DNA of 64,000 nt, taken from NCBI RefSeq assembly GCF_050436995.1, contig NC_134774.1, forward strand, positions 1,734,501-1,798,500, in the 5' to 3' direction. The stretch is from Anticarsia gemmatalis. Its lineage: Eukaryota; Arthropoda; Insecta; Lepidoptera; Erebidae. Numbering within the stretch: position 1 is the stretch's first letter; every line of letters starts with the position of its first letter. The position numbers and the translations under genes are program-made. Under the pieces are notes generated by a model, which was given only the letters and a program-made list of their open reading frames with translations, did no database searches and was not told the DNA's origin. Positions 12,801 through 27,800 of the stretch are shown one piece after another.

Positions 12801-15800
12801 TCTTTAAAATAAAATAATCAATGTGCCCATTGGACCTCATTTGTAGTACCCGTTGGACTTTCCAAATTAAAACAAGTAAAAAAGTAAACGTTGGACCTCT
12901 TTTTTAGTACCCTTTGGACCTTCAAAAAATATGTGTTCTTGATGTTCGTTCAATGTTATTTAGTTGGGAAAGGGGTACAGTTATGTTGAAAATTGTTAAA
13001 TGGAAATCAAAAAAATTGACGAAACAAGTACCTAAGCAAATACACGGTATTACTATTATTATTATTTTGGTAACCTTCATGTAGAAACACCAATGAAACT
13101 TATGTATATAAAGTGTAATAATAATATGTTTTATAAGTAAAATAGACAATCGAACATTATCATTTTTTGGACACACGCAAGGCAAACTCGCGTCTAAGCT
13201 AGACCTTTCCTCGCTCTCTTCTGCGCGCGGGCGCAGGGAGTAGACAAAGGGGTACGGTGCGGGGTGAGTATTAGGGGACACCAAATACTAAATAAGCGCA
13301 AAGAGTACATAGAAAAAGATGAAAAAATCGCTTATATTCTAGAGCAATTAGATAACAATTATATTAATGTAGGTCATTGCTTAGAGAAGCTGCTTACATA
13401 TGTATTTTAAGTTTGTCATTTGACAATACTTAATGTCCTTCCAAAAAATTATTTGAAAATTCTGTTACTTGAGCTTGACTTGAGATTGATGATGTTATTT
13501 TTTATGTGTAAGCTAACTAAGCTTCCACACTTAGGTTAATTTAGGTCCAAATTTAGTCTAAGTAAATTCTAAAGACATACTGTGATTATAAATTGATCTG
13601 TGATTTAATGTTATTTTATTTTTGTAAACTCACCTTATGGCAATATTGTTATTTAATTGTAATTAGAATTTGTGATCTAAAACCATGTTAATCATTATTA
13701 TTATTATTTTTATATCTTTTGTCTGAACTTTGGTCAGATTAGGTAACACTGACATGTCAGGCTACAACGTTTTAATTTTGAGAAAAGCCGCCATATTTAG
13801 GTTTTGCTTGCAAAAATGTAAGTAAATTCTATGATATACTGTGATTATAATCATTTATATGATTTGTATTCAATAATATAGGTACTTTAATTGCTTAAAA
13901 AAATAAAGATCATGTAATGGCATTACTGTTATTTAAAATTGAAATTAGAATTTGTGATCTGAAACCATGTATAATATAATAATTATTATTTTTATATCTT
14001 CAGTCTGTTAACTTTAGGATAAAACTGATTTTAATATTTGATCTGTGATTTATATACATAATTTTACTTATAAATAATACACATTATTTTATATTAACAA
14101 TTATCCACACCCTTCTGGTACAACCTGTAGGAATATACCAACTTAAAGATTTATAATCGGGTAAATACGTGATCTAATTGGAATAGGTGATTTTATCTAT
14201 ACATATAAAAATCAAAGTCCTGACTCATTCACTAAGTCACCAACGCAGGGCCCAAACCCCTGAACCTATAAAGCTGACGTTGTTGCTTTTATATCTTTGA
14301 ATAAACATATTGATTTATTTATTGCATCGTGTTTTATTTTTGATAAAGTGTCTCACTTTTGTGCACGATTGTACTTAAGCTTTTCATACGAAGATGTAAA
14401 AAAATGGGTCCAACGGAACACGTTGTTTAATAGGGGGTCCAATGGGCACTAAAGTATAGGCAAAATCCAAGTTTTAAGGTCGAAACGGCACAAGGAGGTC
14501 CAAAGGGTCATGATAGTCAGTGAGGTCCAAACTTGGAGGTCCAACGGGTACGCAGTCAACTCAAGAACGGCTGAACCGATTTTTGTTTTAAGTGCGAGGA
14601 TGGTTAAATTTAACCCATTACTGTCCCACTGCTGGGCAAGCGTCTCCTCTAATAATGAGGGAGGGGTTAGGCCTTGAGTCCACCACGCTGGCCGAGTGCG
14701 AGTTGGGGACTTTGCATACCGCCTTTATACAGCTCTGTATATAAAGTTTAAATAAATAAACTTTTCTAAAGAACTCTCAGGCATGTAAGGTTGCATCATG
14801 AGTTTTTCCTTCACCATTATAACAAGTGATCATTACTTCTAATACAAGAATTTTTATGTTGAGTTCAAACCCACTACTATGAGAGATGATATCTAACTCA
14901 ATAAGGTACTTGTCTATCGGTCAAATTAGCTACTCTTTATTAAATGTATAAAACACATTTTAGTATAGAAATACGACATGCTTAGCACTCATAACCGACG
15001 GTCCTGTATGACAACATGTATGGATGTGAATGAGGCAAGAAAAGTTTGTAAGGATCGTACCAAGTGGCGTTTAGCTCTCTACCTACGCCTATAGGAAAAA
15101 GGCGTGATTTCATACACGTTTCAGTTGAATGTTTAGACTGCTGAGATAGTAGAAACATCAAACTTATCTGAGAGAGTCAATGACATTTTAAAAACATGTC
15201 CAACGCTGGCTCTCTGCCAAATAGTGGGCATTACACAGACTAAAACAATCGTTTGTTAGTCAATAGATTATTATACAATAGTAGATTACGTCGGTGAAAA
15301 ACTACCGCTGAAACTGTAATACGTATAAATCGCACGTAAAATACTATCCATGTAAAATACTGGTATTCAGCTGCATCCGGTGAGACTGAAAGTCGACTTC
15401 ATCATAGTTAGAAGAAACCAGGTTGATATGATAATATATTATATCAGTCTAGTCTTTCTTCCAAACTATGCTGGAGTCGGTTTCCAGTCTCACCGGATGC
15501 AGCTGAATGATATTCTACATGAAGCGACTACCTATGGGACTTCCACATTACAGTTACCGGGGATATAACACAATACCCTACGGTAAGACTGGTTGCCAGA
15601 CAAAACACAACTTTTGAAGATGACAGTGGGACCCACAATTTAACGTTCCTTCCGAAACACGGGAGCTTATTCCTTTTGACATTATCTAAGTTCAAAGATG
15701 TCATTTTCAAAATATGAAATGTACTAAAATAATCAGTTTTGACACCCACGAAAGCTTTTGTCATGGCCTGTTATAGATTCGGTTCATGTAAAATACTGGT

Positions 15801-18800
15801 ATTCAGCTGCATCCGGTGATACTTGAAGCCGACTCCAACATAGTTGGATTGATTGGAAAGGAATGTGGTCACCCATCTAAAGACATACCGCGCCGGCACT
15901 CCTTAACTCAACGCCCTAGTGACGAAAGGTCACGCGATCACGCCCGTTAGCTACAGGGTATGGGCAGTGTTCCAAGTTATTTGATAATAATTATACCCGT
16001 CGCTATTTGAAATTATTATTTGGATACTATTCTTAATGAGACTTTAAATAAAGATTTGAATGATTAATATTATAAATGTAAAAGTTTATGATGAATTAGG
16101 TCGGGGAAAAAGACTTTTCGCATTATAGTATGTATGAACTTGTAATAAAATCTCTTTGGCTTCAAGAATCACAAATGAGTACACGGTTCATTAGGTTTCT
16201 TTCAGTGAGCTCGTGAGGTACCCAAATATCGAGCTTTTTTATGTAGAGAAAAGATATTATCACAAGTTCATACGAACTATAATAGGAAAAGACTTTTTAT
16301 TTTAAACACAAATGATTTGTCCAAGTGATGTGTGTATTAGAAATAATGATCACTTGTTATAACGGGATGAAGGGAGACAACGTAATGAAACCTGGGAGTT
16401 CTTTAACACTACTTGAAGGAATATAAAGTCCCTTGCTGACGTGTCTAAAGTTTTGGGTTCGAATCGCGAGTTTGACCACGCCCTTTGAGTTTAGACGGGA
16501 AATCGATCTTGGGACAGCGGTTCGTCTATTTTAATATAATAAGTAAGAATTACGGACATAAAGTACAACCATATACGAAACAAAATGACTGAAAATTACA
16601 CAAAATTTGTTTGGTGTAGGTAAAAATATATTAAATGAAAAATTTATATTGGTAGAAATTAGATATCTTCACGAAAATATAAGAATTAAACAGATACATA
16701 CTCGTAACCGACGGTCCTGTATGACAACATGTATGTATGTGAATGAAGCGAGGGAAGTTTGTAAGGATCGTACCAAGTGACGTTCTTTGATCTCTACCTA
16801 CCTTATGAAAAAAGGCGTGATTTTATGAATTACATATGTAATATCACGCTTGTTACATCAAAAAGTACAGGCAGAGGTATATAATGTAACAAGCAGAAAA
16901 GATCGCAATTTAAAAATAATGTCAGAAAACAAGTGAACATTAGAAATGTTTCGTAGGTACTTCAAAAATGTATTTTCTCTCAACGATTTTTAATAACTTG
17001 AGAGATTATTACAAGTGCTCATTAGACTTTAAAGAGATAGTTCTCTACTTGTACCAGAAGGGCTAAGTCGTGAATATATCTACGTAAAACAAAGAAAAAA
17101 TCACTCACTCTTTCTATACGGGAACCTCGGGCCTCTAATGAAAGGTGTTACCAGAGGGATAGTATGCACCGACATAATATTTCAAAATCAAAATTCCAAA
17201 AGATCCAGGTTTTATTTTAATTTAAAGAAAAATATACTTTTTTTTGAAAAATTGATTTTAATTTTACGAAAAACGTGTGATCCCCGCTATGACGGACTAC
17301 GCGAATGAAGAAAAAAAACAAAACAACTAACATTCCAAATTTGAAATGTTTTTTCTTCTTCTAGCGTGCTATGCCAGTGGTATGTTATCGGAAAAGTATG
17401 TATAGCTTTTTAATAACGTTCGAAATAGCTGTTTAGCTATTAATTAAAATGCTATACATTTTTTAATTATTGAAATATGCTACTAATTTCATTGTGCTAG
17501 TTTGGTGAATGAATTAATGTTTGTTACTATTTCACGCAAAAACTATTGAATGTGTTTTGGCACACAGATTGCCTATTACTAGAATTAATAAATATTTTTT
17601 TACCTAGATTTGTATAATATCAAGTTCAGAATTTACAACATCAGTGACACGTCTTATGCAGCTGAAGGTGGCATGTTTGATACTGATACTTTATTTTCGA
17701 AATACGCAGAACTATTTACTATAATAGTAGTATAATTACAAATTTGCGGTGAAGTTAAGTATATAAGGCTCGGTTTCTTTAAGGTTTTTCATATATTTTA
17801 TTATAAAAAACTAGTAAATTTTGGGCTTATAACCAGGCCGGTAAACGATCAGTGTGTTAACTTGTACATTACATAGATGTAGGTGCAGTGTTTGAGCTGA
17901 GCGTCTCCGTGATACAAGTCACGCTTGTTGTTTAAAATTACAGTCGTAAAAAGGCTTGAACAACTTTAACACTAGGTTGACCACTAACCATACGATAAAA
18001 AAGGTTGATCGTCTATCTCACTAACCCCCGGTTTCTGAGGTACATTTAGCGGTAGTTTATCTATTCGATAGTGTCAAAACTCATACAAAAAAACGCTATT
18101 GAATAGTTTCTACCGTTAAATGTACTAAGAAACCGGAGGTAAGTAAGACGTGGATAGATAGCACATTGGTTCTGCTTATCGTATGGTTAGTGGTCAACCT
18201 AGTGTCAAAGTTGTTCAAGCCCGAAGGCCTTTGACGTGGTTTAACGACTGTTATGTTAATTGACAACAACCGGGACCGACGTTTTACGTGCCCTCCGGAG
18301 CACGGAGACGCCCAGCTCAAATACCAGTATGCAGTCACCCATCTTTGGAATGACCGCGCCATCGGTTGCTTAACCCAAAGATCGTTTACCGACCGGTGAG
18401 CGCAACTGGCTATGGGCGCCTAGTGTAAACTAAGCTTTATTCGAACGGCTATTTCCTTGACATAGCCAGTGTCATATTGCGACACTAGTGGCGCATTGGC
18501 GCAACACTACTGTAGTGCCATCTCGCTCTAATTACAAATGTTAGAGAGGGATGGGTAGGGTTTAACTGTCATTAGTGTCAATTGAAGTGAAGATGTGAGA
18601 TTATTGCTTACTTTAGATCGAAATTAAGTTGTTTTATAAGGAATTTTGTAGATGGATTTTATATGAAAACATTCAGATTTTTGGTGGATGCTGACATATA
18701 ATATTACGTCATATTTCTAAGGTGGTAGGCAAATTGAGTTTGTAAAGATGACTTTTGGACGTTCGTTCGTCTTTCAGCGATAACTGCTGTATGAATTTCA

Positions 18801-21800
18801 AGTTTCAACGAAATATGGCACACAGCAAGTTTATAAGCTCATTCTCATCATTTTACTGTAAAAACATTCTGCACGGACAGAAACATTAGGCGAAATACCA
18901 AACAAACTAATTAATTTATAGAAAATTAGCTAGTTTGTTCCCGCGAAATATATCTATACTAATATTATAAAGCTGAACAGTTTGTTTTTTTGAACGCGCT
19001 AATCTCAGCAACTACTGGTGCGAATTGAAAAATTGTTTTACTGTTAAATAGCCTATTTATTAAGAAAGACTATAGGACCATTAGGAGCGGAGTAGCTACG
19101 AAAAATAATACAATCTTGAAATAAAAATGTCATATATTATTGTGTTAAAACAAAAAATAAACTCTTCGAGTGTTTTTCACCCAAATTCATTCAACAGTTT
19201 TAACAACAAACATACATCCATAATCACAAACTTTTATATTTACAATATAAGTGAGATGCACGAATATATAACACAACGTTCGAACGAAATAGCATGTTAA
19301 AATGTCGCAATGCTGTTTATTAATAATTAACTGCTATTCTGCTACCGGGAACTGCTATTTTTAGCTTATTAAGTAGCGTAGGGGTTTAGCGCTAAAACTA
19401 GTTGGCTATGCATTCTTAATGTTGATTTTATATTTAAATTATTTACCTAAATGTATTTATATTTAATTTCACGTTTGGCGCAGTGGTTAACGTTGTCACC
19501 TTGCCGTAATAACCGTAGCGCCGCGGGTGGTTCGAATCCCACACGGGACAAATATTTGTGTGATGAGCACGAGTATCTATTCTGAGTCTGGTTGTTAATG
19601 TATCTATATAAGTATGTATTTACAAGTATATAAGTATGTTTATCAGTTATCTAGTTACAGTACAAGCTCTGCTTAGTATGTAATCAAATGACTGTGTGTG
19701 ATTTTTTCTATGATAATTATTTTGTAGGTCACGCCTTCTATACCCGATGGTGTAGGCAGAGATAAAATACACCCATGTTTCGCCATTAACAATGTTAGTC
19801 CCATGTAATAGGGGGCGAGTATATTGCCATATACCGGGTACGTTACCAAACTACTACTAATGAAAAATATTCTAACATTCATTAGAAAAGATTAACACTT
19901 TGCCCGACTCAGGAACCAAACCCCATACCTCATAATCAACAGTCGTACACACAACCACTAACCACAAAGCATAACTCAGACAAATTTTCTAAAACGCAAT
20001 ATTTCACGAACCGGATTTGAATCGGTAACCCACTTGCACAATACCCCTCTAGGAACAGCTGATCACAGGAAACAAACCATTATTCGCGACCTCATACAAT
20101 CATTTATGTTCATACATACATACATACATACATACATACATACTGCTCGTGGCTTAGTTAACAACAGCCGCACGGATCTATCTCTGAGGTTAAGACACGC
20201 TTGCCAAGGTTGATCTGAGGATGGGTGACCATCTTATACATATTGAGTTCCTCCGTGTTTCAGAAGGCACGTTAAGTTTTAAGTCCCGGCTGTCATTTTC
20301 GAAGATCTTTGACAGTCGTTAACAGTAGTAAGACGCTTGAAAGTCTGACAACCAGTCTTACCGAAGGGTATCGTGTTATAACCCAGGTAACTGTGTTGTG
20401 GAGGTCAGATAGACAGTCGCTCCATGTAAATGTAAAACACTAGTATTCAGGTGCATCCGGTGAGACAGGAAGCCGACTCCAACATTATAGACTCAAATAT
20501 TAGGTCGGGGAAAAAGTCTTTTCGCATTATAGTATGTATGAACTTGTAATAAAATCTCTTTGGCTTCAAGAATCACAAATGAGTACACGGTTCATTAGGT
20601 TTCTTTCAGTGAGCTCGTGAGGTACCCAAATATCGAGCTTTTTTGTGTAGAGAAAAGATTTTATTACAAGTTCATACATACTATAATGCGAAAAGACTTT
20701 TTCCCCGACCTAATCTTTATATATATAATTCTTTTGTAAGTGTGTATGTCACTGAACCTCTCTTAAACGACTGGACCGATTTTGATGAAATTTTTTGTGT
20801 GTGTTCAAGGGGATCTGAGAATGGTGTAGATTATTAAAAAAAGTTAAAAATTTTCAAATTAAAGACGTGTAGACCGGACAACGTCTGTCGAGTCCGCTAG
20901 TATATACCTATAGCTTCTAACCTAGTTAACAAAATCGATGTACTGAAATAATAATGCATTCAATGTCGCTTCCCACTGAAGGCTCTCAATTATTGTTATA
21001 ACTCTATTATATACAGTTGTTACTTCCCGTGAGAATAAATGTGATATTTCTCATAGGTATAGGAACATATGTGACACATAACATCACACCTGCACCCGAT
21101 CTATCTATCGTATGGTTAGTGGTCAACCTAGTGTCAAAGTTGTTCAAGCCCGAAGGCCTTTGACGTGGCTTAACGACTGTTATCTTAATTGACAACAACC
21201 GGGACCGACATTTTACGTGCCCTCCGAAGCACGGAGACGCTCAGTTCAAATACCACTATGCGGTCACCCATCTATATAATGACCGTGCAAACGGTTGCTT
21301 AACCCAAAGATCGTATACCGACCGGTGAGCGCAACTGACTATAGTCATTGAAATAAAAGTAAATTATTATGTGAATGAAGCAAAGGAAGTTTGTAAGGAT
21401 CGTACCAAGTGGTGTTGTCTGGTGTCTGTAAATCCCGAACCCTCGGGAACTCCGAGATAAAAAGTAGCCTATGTGTTATTCTGGGTCTTCAGCTACCTAC
21501 ATACCAAAGCTCATCGTAATCGATTCAGTAGTATTTGTGTGAAAGAGTAACAAACATCCATTCAAACATACTCACAAACTTTCGCATTTATAATATTAGT
21601 AGGATAGATACTAAGTTGTCATACCCACATCTACATTTTACAGGTAAAACCGCGTGCTTAAACATAAGATTATTATCCCACTGACCTAGTTAGTGGGCAC
21701 AGCTGTAAGTGTAAGGCGTTAAGACGTAATCCATTTTGTCCAGCACTGGGCTATTCTTGTACAATCTTGTTAGTTAACACTACTATGTAATTTTATTAAA

Positions 21801-24800
21801 TGGAGTGTTTTACACGTGTCTTGCGTTTAACCGACTTTGAAAAAAGGAGGTAATTTTTATTTTTTAAAAGTGCGAAATATGAACATACTTAATATTGACT
21901 GCCTCCGTGGCGCAGTGGTTTAGGTCGCCACGCCTTTACCATTGCATCGGGAGGTCGTGGGTTCCATTCCCAAGTGGAACAATTATTTGTGCGATCCACA
22001 AATATATTAGTTGTTTCGGGTCTGGTTGTACTTTGTGTCCGTTGTTTGTATGTTCGTAAAAGTACCCACGACACAAGAGCGATTCTCAGTGCGGGAGTTG
22101 ACCTTTGATAAGAAATAATTGTCCCGTGTGGGAATCAACCCCACGACCTCCCGACGCATTGAAAGCGGCGTATGACCTAAACCACTGCGCCACGGAGGCA
22201 GTCAAATCATATTCTAACAAAAAAAAACAAATATCACTAATTTACCTAACCTGGGAATCAAACTCCCATACTCGTACAACAAACCCAATTATAACATAAC
22301 AGGAAGACCTAATAACAACTTTATTACCCCGCCTCGAACCCAGGACAACACAGTGCGTTATCTAGCAACCAGCTTTGTAGGTCAACCTTTGTAAAAATCA
22401 ATACAATTTCATTCATTCATTCGTTCAGTTCGTGAACGGAATAAATTAGTCTGTGGTTGGCGTATGGTGTTACAACAGCCGCGCGGATCGATCTCTGGGG
22501 TTAAGTCAAGCTTGCCGAGGACGATTTGTGGATGGGTGACCATCTTATACATATCGAGTTCCTCCGTGTTTCGGAAGGCACGTTAAATTGTGGTTCCCGG
22601 CTGTCATTTTCGAAGATCTATAGGTACAGTATTCAGAAGCTTGAAAGTCTGACAACCAGTCTTACCGAGGAGTATCGTGTTATATCCCAGGTAACTGTGT
22701 TGTGGAGGTCAGATAGACAGTCGCTCCATGTAAAACACTGGTATTCAGCTGCATCCGATGAGACTGGAAGCCGACTCCAACATAGCTAAGAAAGGATTTT
22801 GATCAATTCTACCTCCAAGGGGATAAAATACGGGATGAAATTTTGTATGAAAATTCTGTGCTAAGTCACAAACCACGCGGACGAAGACGCGGGCTAGTAA
22901 AATAAAAACTCTTTCGTTACTGACTGACTGACGGACAACGCACAGTCGAAACTACTGAGCGTACAAACTTGATATTTGCTATGAACGTTCCTTAGCTCCC
23001 CGGGATAATTTTCACGCGGACGAAGACGCTAGTTTGTGGTGAATTAAACTAGAATAGATCTACTTCTGAAACGATTTTGTAAAATAAGGATTAAAGATTA
23101 TTAAAAGTAGAATCCTGTAAGAATTCAGAAGGCGTAAATGTATGTATGTAAGAACTTTAATATATCCTAGTAAATAAAAAGCAAATAAGAAAGCTTGAAT
23201 TTTCAGAAGAAACAATAAAAATTTCCATATTTTCGTTAACTTTATGTAATTCCCGTATGATTAAGGATTACATATTCAGTTATTGTCACTCAATAAAGGC
23301 ACAAAACCCAAAAACAATAATTATTTACAAAAACTATATAGATTTGCTGGAAAATAATCTACTGACGCTAAACACTAGTAAGACCGAATACATCTGTTTT
23401 CATAAGACAGATGTTTCTTCCCCCTCTGATACTCTTATCAAAATTCATGTGTGCAATGACAGCATCTGCAACTGTGAACCTTTAAAAAGGAAAACTGTCG
23501 TAAAATATCTGGGCGTATTTGTAGATGAGAAACTAACGTTTAAAAAACACATCGAGACCCTATCAGCACGCGTTAGAAAGGTGATTGGAATTTTTAAGCA
23601 TCTCAGAAATATTGCAGACACAAAAACTCTCAAAATGGTGTATTTTGCCATATGTCAATCTATTTTGACTTATTGCATCACATGTTGGGGTGGAACTGCC
23701 AAGTCCTTGCTTATTCTAGTAGAAAAAGCGCAAAGGTCTGTTCTTAAAGTGATTTTAAAAAAATCGTTTCGGTATCCTACAACACTAGTATATGCTGACA
23801 GCAACGTACTCAGTGTTAGACAATTATACATCCTCAAGATGTCAACCTTAGTACACAAGATTGTTCTAGTCTCGAATGAGTACCAAGAGTTAATCAACCG
23901 AAGAATGTTCCGTCTCCCAAAACCAGCAGTTAAAACAGTGTTTGCTCGGCGCTTTGGACAATTTGCTAAAGTCCATGTTTATAATACGGTTCTCAAACAC
24001 TGCAATATCAAATAAAAGTCTTTGCGTGAGGCCAAAACTATTATATCAAAATGGTTAACCACAATGACATACAATAGTACTGAAGAAATTCTAAAAATAC
24101 AAATTTGATATACATAAATGAGCATAATAATATGGTCACTAAACATATAATATAATTGAATTAATGATTTATTTACCTATATTTTATGTATATACTCATA
24201 TTTACGTATATAAACATACATACATACATACACATACATATATTATTATATACAATATTAATTATATTAAGTGGACATACATAATGATATAGATAAGTTT
24301 AAAACTACCTGAAACTGATCTCACTAAACTTAACTCATAAATTATAACTTTGTCCTTGGGATTTAAATTTTATTTAGCTTTAAGTATTTTAATATTTTTA
24401 AGAAATGCGATATAATTTTGAATAATTTGTAACTACATTTATAGTCTAAACGTGAAATTGTAAAACTGAACGACTGAAACTATGTTTTTGAAAATCGTAG
24501 ACGGTCTTCTCGACACAGGCATGCCTAGTGAGAAGACCACCAGATATTGTTCCTACCGTTAAGAATGTATCAGCTTTAGTTATAGAAATAATGTGAAGTG
24601 TTTATTTTAGAAACTTGTATTTGTCTATTGCTGCAATAAATATTTTTTCATTTTTTTTTTTTCATTTTTTCAGATTTAAACAGAAAGCTTCAAATTTTAA
24701 TTTAAAAAAACGCATTTTACCTACCTACTTTAAAAAAAACAAAAAAAAACAGTTTTTTCATCAAATTTGTTCCACAAACTTAAAACACAATTACTTATTA

Positions 24801-27800
24801 ACCTCCCAAGAATCCCAAAAACCCAAAAAACAACTCATCTTTTCGACAAAAAATTTCCCAAAATTTTGTCGAAAATGTCCCGAAATATTTCGTGACTTAT
24901 AATACGCATGCGCGGGCCGAGCACGTGTCGGGTCAGTGGCCTCTCCGCTCTCACACAGTTTCGCCCGTGGTCGATATAGGTTAAACTTGTGAACACTAAT
25001 AGTTACGTTTTAGGGATAGATTATGTAAAATTAGGGATTTTTTAGGCTATTTTTGTATGGGTTAGTAGCGTGTAGAAGACATTAAGAAAAATATTTTGAA
25101 AGTTTAAAGATTATATTTTTTACATTTTAGGGATAAATTGTGTAAAATTAGGGCTCTTTAGGCTATTTTTGTATGGGTTAGTAGTGCGTAGGAGGTAGTA
25201 GAAAATTGGGAGTGGTTTTTTGAAAAAGGACGGGCGATAATGATATTTTTGGGTTTTTTTGGGTTAATACGAAAATTTTGTTTTTATTCGTTCTCCTGCA
25301 ATATATTGAATATAAAAATAGACGCTTTATGATGATATTTTACAAAATTATTAAGTTAATAGAATATATTTTGTTTTTATTCGTTCGCTGAATATGTCTG
25401 GAAATTAATTAAAGCAGTTTAATTAATAGGTAGAGTTTTAAACTAACTACCTTATTAAATATTTCTAAGAATACCGTCTGAATTTTTCCATAAAAAATTG
25501 TAGGGAACTATAAAAACCTACAAAAAACATTTTCAATAATATTCTTATTAAACAATATCATTTATTCATTTCCCTAACCTACAAAAAACTTAACTAAATT
25601 TTATGTAATAATATAAAAACAATCAATACACCTACTTTTCACAAACACCTACTGAAGCCCAATAACACATATTACAAATAAACATCAGTTAAACTATCTT
25701 GTAGATAAGTTAACCAATACTTATCCGGGAGTATTAAAAACGTGACAAAATATGACAAAAAGAAACTCAGTCATTTCGTCGCAGTGACTTTGCAGTGAGG
25801 TAATCTGGTAACATGTGACTTTGTAGCGAGGTGGTGACCTATTTGTGTACTGTAATTCGGTCAATGCAGACCTTACCGGCCGCCATGTTGGTTTGGGACA
25901 TAAGTTAATGAAACGTTTCTATTCTATTCTGTCGTATGGTTAGTGGTCAACCTAGTGTCAAAGTTGTTCAAGCCCGAAAGGCCTTTGACATGGCTTAACG
26001 ACTGTTATCTTAGTAGACAGCCCGGAGCGACTTTTTACGTGCCCTCCGAAGCACGGAGACGCTCAGCTAAAATACCATTATGCGGTCACCCATCTATAGA
26101 TTGACCGCGCCAAGGGTTGCTTTACCCACTGATCGTTTTCCGACCGGTACCGTAAAAGTTGAAAAGGTTTTTTAGTAAAATAACTGTTTAAGACGGGCAA
26201 AGCTGGGCCGCTAGCATATGCATGAAGATAGTTTTTTATTTGTATACTAGAGGCCGCCCGCGACTTCGTCCGCGTGAAAACCCTTCCCGAATAAATCCCG
26301 ATCCCTAGGGAACTCCGGGATAAAAAGTAGCCTATGTGTTATTCTAGGTCTTCAACTAGCTACATACCAAATTTCATCGCAATCGGTTCAGTAGTATTTG
26401 CGTGAAAGAGTAACAAACATACATATGTACATTCTCACAAATTTTCGAATTTATAATATTTGTAGGATGTATGTAGTTTGATATTTGCATGTTTTCTTTT
26501 GTATGTTGTCATACAAACACTATGTTGACCAGACAATATGGCGCTTAGCCAGAATGTAAGGAATTTCAATAACATTAAGAAAACTAGTGTGATTTATTTC
26601 ATGAAAATGTATGTATGAATGAAATAACGTAAAAATATGAATGTTCGTATTTCTTGCATAATTTGAATTGATTTATTGTATGACAACATGTATGTATGTG
26701 AATGAAGCAAGGAAAGTTTGTAAAGATCGTACCAAGTGACGTTCTTTGGTCTCTGCCTACTAATATAAAAAAGGCGAAAAAGGCATACCAGCAGCTTAGC
26801 CTTTATTCCAAACTATGCTGGAGTCGGCTTCCAGTCTCACCGGATGCAGCTGAATATCAGTATTTTACATGAAGCAACTGTCTATCAGACCTCCACAACA
26901 CAGTTACCTGGGATATAACACGATACCCTTCAGTAAGACTGGTTGTCAGACTTTCTAGCTTCTGATTACTGTTAACGACTGTCAAAGATCTTCGAAAATT
27001 TCATGTATCCTACTGCAGTCAAATTATGAAGTTTTGGATTCATAATTGGATCGTTTAAAGTAGGGTCAATTTGATATTTATTATATTGAAAAGTTTGCAA
27101 AACTAATAATAATATATACCTTTATCAATTGTGTTGGTTTCATATGAAAAAATAATCGAAACTAGTTCATATTCCCACTGTCAATGTTACCCAAATGATT
27201 CAAAGTTACCCAGGTTGACTGTACTATTTTTTTATATACATTTCTCAACAGTTCCAAATATTCCTCTGTCTGCCACTTTTGGGTGTAACAGGCGTGATAT
27301 TATGTATGTATGTATTTAATACACAATAATTATACTAAGATTCTAAGCCAATTATTGAATGTTAAGTTTCTAATCGATTTAGAAGGATGTACGCATTGAA
27401 CAAGAATAAAATTACGCTTATTTTGCTGAGATCTGTGCAAATTGTGGTTTGTTTCCTTTACTATATACGTACTTATATACATATCCGATATATCGTTTAC
27501 CTAAATATGAAAATAGTGATAGCCGAGTGGCTCCTCCCACCCAAGTGGTCGGCGGTTCGAACCCGAAGCACCAATGACTTTTCCAAGTGATGTGTGTATT
27601 AGAAATAATGATCACTTGTTCCAACGGTGAAAGAAAACATCGTGATGAAACTTGCATGCTTAAAAAATGTTTAACACATTTCTTGAGGGCAAACGAAGTC
27701 TTAAGGCCTTACTCCTTCCTAGTTCGGGAGGAGACCCTTGCCCAGCAGTGGGACGGAAAAGGGTGAAAAAATACAAAAAAAAAAAAATATGTTGTCAATT

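Noticed and set aside
21898..22200. Possible genuine tRNA genes
   Set aside because: A and B boxes are present but the rest matches dispersed SINE copies, and no complete cloverleaf was found.
23257..24015. Host gene interpretation of the 252-codon ORF
   Set aside because: Sequence is that of a LINE reverse transcriptase C-terminus, 5'-truncated in an intron.
24615..24902. 95-codon Phe/Lys-rich ORF
   Set aside because: Translation of A/T homopolymer runs after the LINE end.
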